Origin: Trissonchulus latispiculum
Taxonomy: Eukaryota > Nematoda > Enoplea > Enoplida > Ironidae
Direction: 5' to 3'
NCBI GenBank assembly: GCA_030248195.1
Contig: JASAND010011376.1
Span: 1-64,000, forward strand
Length of the DNA stretch: 64,000 nucleotides
Positions 38,901 through 44,900 of this stretch are shown in pieces. A program made the translations under genes and the position numbers. The notes beneath the pieces were generated by a model. That model searched no databases, had not been told where the DNA came from, and worked only from the letters and a program-made list of their open reading frames with translations. The first letter of the stretch is position 1, and each line of letters opens with the position of its first letter.

Positions 38901-41900
38901 ACCCGGGTTTGTACGCTATTAGATATTTAAATAAAATGCGACTGAGAACAACAAAATTAAAGTTATTTAGTTTATGAAAGTACACACATTGCGTGAAACC
39001 AAATAAATTGTGGCATGCAAAGGACTACTGTCCTTGTAATGCACGCCCCCGCATAAACTTGTGCAGCTGAGCTTCATGCTTTAACAATTTCGACTTAAAT
39101 GTGCTCAGAGAAGAACAGGTAACAATACTGTCCGGTAAACAGTTCCAAACATTGCAAATTCTATAGAAAAAGAAATGACTTGCTCTAGACTTTTTATATC
39201 GCTTAGGTCTAATAGACAAACTATTATGGCCCCTTGTCCCTGCGTCAGGCGAATATGTAAAATAATCATCAAAAGAACAATCAAAGGCATTATACACTAT
39301 ACTATGCATCAAATATAAATCATACATTAACCTTCTCATTTCCAATGATTGTAGGTTGCAACGTTTAAGTCTTTCTTTGTAAGTAAAATTTTCAAGGCCA
39401 TACAGTCGTTTTGTAAATGCACGCTGTACTCCCTCCACAGTGTCAATGTCTTTAAGCAAACTAGGTGACCATATCTGGGTACAGTATTCCAAAATTGGTC
39501 TAACATACGTCACAAAAAGTTTAGTTAAGAGGACTGCATCTCTACTAGAGAAACTGCTAAAAATAATTCCTACTCTCTGGTTGGCCTTAGCTCTAATTTG
39601 ACTTATATGTTTAGAGAAAGTTAAATCATTACTCATCATTATACCCAGGTCCCGCATAAACTCAGTATCGGACAGAGATTCACCACCCAAAGTATAAACT
39701 TGATTATCGTTACGATAACCCAAATGCATTACCAGACACTTATTAGCTGCTACAGTCATTTGCCAATCTCTAGTCCATGCATCAATTTGAAAAAGATCAT
39801 TTTGAAGCACATTTGCCCCATATGACTTATTGACAGTAGAGAAAATTTTCGCATCATCTGCAAACAGTCGAATTTCTGACAACAAATTCTCCGGTAAGTC
39901 ATTAATATAAATCAAAAACAATATAGGACCCAGTACAGAACCTTGTGGTACTCCACTTGAGACTGGAGCCCAATCTGATTTGGAGGAACCCAACTTTACT
40001 CTTTGAAATCTCCCCGTAAGGAAGGCCCTAATCCATGCCAGCATCTTTCCCCTAATCCCAAGTGCTTCTAGTTTTCGCAAAAGCTTTGAATGACAAACTG
40101 TATCAAAAGCTCGCATCAAATCAATATATACAATATCAATATAGATCAGAATAAAAACACGCTTAGGACAAACAAGGCTATACATATTAACAAGAGTATG
40201 TACATAATGATAAGAGTATGACAAGCCTACCACTGTATGCAGTGAAGGCCAAAACTATGCTATGCGCGCTATCGGCTGACCCCCCCACGAATTGACCCCC
40301 TCTCACACCGCCCCTATATAGGAACGTGGTCCAAACGGGGGTCGCTCACTCGCTTAGCATGTTTTCTACATACAAGCGTTAAACATACACGCTTAAACCC
40401 CCTCGCCAAATTGGGCCCCTGTTAATTTCAGCGTGTAATTATGCAAAGCAGTGAGCAACCCCCGTTCGAACCACGTTCCCACATAGGGGCGGTGTGAGAG
40501 GGGGTCAATTCGTGGGGGGGGGTCAGCCGATAGCGCGCATAGCATAGTTTTGGCGTTCACTGCATAGAGTGTTAGGCTTGTCATACTCTTATCATTATGT
40601 ACTCTTGATATTAATAAATTGAAGACACGTAAATTCAACCTCACTATTAATTTTGATACCAGCCTCCCACCCCAGTGAACAGTCTAAAGAAGTTTTGTCA
40701 CCCGTACAAGTTGCCCGAAATTTCGGCATTAACAGATAACTTATTACCCATATATATACTGTTACGTTGTACAACAAGAAAATGAAGAGCAAAGGCAGGC
40801 TGACAAGAATAACACTAAGCTAAGCTAGCATGCACGTACAATGAAGGCTTGAGCCGCACTATAGTACAGGACAGGGGTGGTATCATTCACAGAGATGGCT
40901 GTCTCAAGAACCGCGGCAGCGTCCTCAGAGAAGTTGCTCGCGTGCAGAACCAGACCCAGATTCTGCATCGGCAAATAGGACAGGTCCCTGCAACAAAGAA
41001 AACGCCACAAACGTATTGAAAAACGTATGGCATTTGTTTAGTGGGGGGGGGGGAGTGTTTCAAAAATTTTCTCACCTTGTAGCTAATTTATGCACTTATG
41101 TATGTATACGTATAAAGCTCATCTTGTTTTTTGCGTTTTTACCTCAAAAGTGCTCAATTTTTCGCCAGAAATTTAGTAACATAATACACTTTTCGTAACC
41201 CTCCCCCCCACTTCCGCCTCCCTAGAAGGAGGGGAGGGTACGAAGCCCTTCTCCACTTTCAAAACTCTAAAAAATGCCAGTTGTGAAATGAATTTCCAGC
41301 ACAACGTTAGAAACCGAATATTTCAGATTCTTTTAATTGATTGACAGTATTATTCCAGGTGTTTTTAAAAGATGTCGTTGGCCAGAACAACAAAGTATGT
41401 AGTGGCAAACCCTTGATGACCAAGGGATTAGAGATGATTGAGCCTATATCGATACGTCGTTAGCTCAGCTTTACTAACCTCAGCTGTCTATCCTTAACTG
41501 GTCGGTAAGAGGGTGACAACCTATGTATTTTCGCATCAGGTATTAACAAGAGTGTATTAATATGTAGGTAACCAACCGTGTAGACATCTGACTTGCGCAG
41601 TCCCCTAAAGGCGGGAGACATTACTTAAAAACCCAACACGATACACTCCTAGGTAGGTAGCTCATCAGTACTAAACACTGGAGAATGAGCATCATAATAG
41701 ACCACAGCCTATACAACTGGTATATAAGGGGAAGGATGAAAGACTTATTCCAGGGCAGGGAAAATTCCTTTTTACCACTATTATTATCAGTGTGAACACG
41801 ACACTGAAAGTCTAACCTGGGGGCAAAGTGCAAGGATATTCTGGCACATCCAATAGCCTCCGAGGGACGCCCCTTCATACGCCAATACAGCGCTGACAGG

Positions 41901-44900
41901 TGGTGTAACAGCCAGGACTGGGGCCTCTAAAAATAAATTCAGTATTTTACTTGACACGATGACAATGTAACCCCCCTCATAAAATTTGGCTGGCTTTTTC
42001 GTACAGGGGGGGTGGGCCCCCCCAGACTTGGGTCGCCCCCCCAGGATTCGGGCCTCCCCCCCAGAACTCTAAAATGCCCGGAAAAAATACGGTTTTGAGG
42101 GTAAATTTTGAAAAATTGTTCCGGCTTCGCCGGATTGTTATCCATTTTTAAGCAGTTTTTAGCTATTTTAAGCTTAAATTTAAGTTAAAAATAGTTAATT
42201 TTTTAGCTCAACAACAACAAATGGCTATTTTAAGGCATTTTTTGAAAAATTTTTCTCCCCCCCTAGAAATCCGAGCCCCCCCCCCCAGAAATTTTTGCCT
42301 AGGAAAAAGCCAGTTTGGGATTAAAAAGGCTTTTCTCTGACAGAATACTTTGAAACCTATAAAGGGAGAATGTTGATAAAATTCAGCCTAGATAAAAGTC
42401 ACTACTACCCCTAAAAATTATGTCCAGAAGAAAAAAATGATCACCTTTTTAAGTCCAATGGCCAGAGCATGTCCAAACTTGTCAACCGTGAGTCCATCCT
42501 CGACAGGATAGCCTTCAAAAAAGGTTTCCAACAGGCTCTCATCTGGACCCATGCGCAGGTGCTCACGCTTTTGTACAGACTAAAATACATATGTACGTAC
42601 ATATAATAGAAATGCAACATACTGGCAACATACAGTACATTTCATGAAATCCATGACTGGTGGCGTAATTTCCAAATTGGCGAAAACAGCAAAATATCGC
42701 AAAGTATTAGCGATTTTCGCCAAAGTTGGCGAAAACTCCGAACAAAGTTGGCGAGAAAAACAAGAATTGTCGCCAATTAAACAAGACTTTTCGCCAATTT
42801 TGGCGAAAATTGCCGTCACTTCGCGATATTTCGCCAATTTGGAAATTACGCCACCAGTCCTGGATTTCATGAAATGTACTGTAGGTAGTAACAATAGAAG
42901 ATAAAAAGCTAATATTATATGGACTAACAGTTGACTTGGTCCAAATTTGATGGGAGGGAGTCTAAGTTTGTATTAGCACAGTCGTGTGTATAATTGCAGA
43001 AAATTATAAACGTGAACAGCACACACACACACACACACACACCCTGTTTGGATCCTGCGAATTGAACTGCCGACTGCTTGCATTTGGGTTGCAATACAGA
43101 CAAATAGAGGATACAAGAGAAAAAAAGAGACTTACATCCATATGATCAAATGAGTACATGCTGATGGGAAGCTGAAAGACCTGTTCACAATGGGGCACCA
43201 GATACACCGACACCCGACCCACTGAAAGCGACAAAACGTCACTTAATCTACAAAATATACACGCATAAATCTAATGTAATAATTTTAAAACAAGTAACAA
43301 AAATGCTCCGCACAAAAGGGGATAATATGTGTGTTGGGCCTATGTCTGTAGTTTAAATTCCGGTTGAGAAAGCAAGTATATAAGTTTGGGTGGGTGGTTC
43401 TATGGCGAAAGTTGTTCAGTTCGATGCGGGCCTTCCTTTGACTCGAAATTTGACCACTTTTGAAAATTTTAATTTTTGACCCAAAATCGCCTAAGTCCCC
43501 ACCCGGGTAACATTCATTGCCGAGAATTGCATTGCCAAGAATGCACATTGCCGAGAAAGGCATTGCCGAGAATCGCATTGCCGAGAAAGGCATTGCCGAG
43601 AATTGCATTGCTGAGAAAGTTTCTTTATGAAACCTACTTTATTTATGCTGCACATGTATCACACTCATCAAGGCTAAATGACTATTTTGAACAAGCTTCC
43701 TGCAAGGTTTAAGTCAAAATTTGCAGATTATTCACTTAAAATTAATTTATTTCAACATAAAGTTAAGTATTTGTAAACACGTCCGTTTACAAAATGCAAC
43801 AAATTCTACAAGCGATTAATTGCGAGGTAAACAGTTTTTCGTACGTAAATAGATCTCTTGAGTTTCCCCCAGCCCTAACTTGCGATTTTTTTAACATAAA
43901 ATTTTGTATGGGTGCATACAGGAGGCTATGAATTCAAAAATTTTAAAATTCTAAAATTAAAAAAATTAAAAATTTCAAATTTTCAGTTGGTAAGGGGATA
44001 ATACCAAGTAGATAAAAATTTTTGTTCCTGGTTCTGCTGAAAACTTGCATACATGTATTTTGTGAAGCGCTGACCATGAATCTGAAATCAGGTTTTCGAT
44101 TTAGCTTTCCGTTAGCTCTGTATAAGGTTGCATCCAAGTTTTTGATGGCCTTGGTCTCCCTACCAACCAATTAAACTTTTTTTAATTTTTAAATTTTTCA
44201 ATTTATCGCTGCCTAGCATGCATACAAAAGTTTTAATTTAAAGGTATTGGTCGAAAAAGGGGCTGGGGGGGAAGCTCAAGAGATCTATTTACGTACGAAA
44301 AACTGTTTACGTCGCAATTAATCGCTTGTAGAATTTGTTGCATTTTGTAAACGGACGTCTTTACAAATACTTAACGGATGTTGAAATAAATTAATTTTAA
44401 ATGAATAATCGGCAAATTTTGGCCTTAAAACTTGCAGGAAGCTCGTTCAAAATTGTCATCTAGCCTAAATGAGTGTGATACATGTGCAGCATAAATAAAG
44501 CAGGTTTCATAAAGACACTTTCTCAGCAATGCAATCCTCGGCAATGCCTTTCTCGGCAATGCAATTTATGATTCTTTGACTTTCTCGGCAATGCAAGACA
44601 TGAGCATTGACCTTTCTCGGCAATGCAATTCTCGGCAATGCCTTTCTCGGCAATGTGCATTCTCGGCAATGAAGACACCCCCCCACCCCACCCTACCACA
44701 GCCCTCTACAGCCACTTTAGGTACGCACTTCTATGACAAAAGTTGCTCAGTTCGATGCGGGCTTTCATTTGGTCCCAAATTTGACCACTTTTGAAAATTT
44801 TAATTTTTGACCCAAAATCGCCTAAGTCCCCAAGCCAACCCTACCACAGCACTCTACAGCCACTTTGAGCATGCAATTCTATGACAAAAGTTGTTCAGCT

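Larger units (their letters stand above)
37995..40839 (-). other. TTC17 intron 5, large and transposon-filled
   Basis: A 2.85-kb intron holding the TA-flanked MITE at 38178, a truncated LINE at about 39005-40138 and a palindromic element at 40192-40611. Remaining DNA is AT-rich, with no host coding segment seen. Confidence 0.65.

Noticed and set aside
40139..40233. N-terminal extension of the LINE reverse transcriptase frame
   Set aside because: These residues come from the arm of the palindromic element at 40192-40611 and adjoining sequence and do not resemble a LINE protein.
43514..43620. CRISPR-like regular repeats of ATTGCCGAGAA
   Set aside because: Units are directly tandem and variable, with no spacers, no cas genes and a eukaryotic context. 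They form the ends of a Foldback element.
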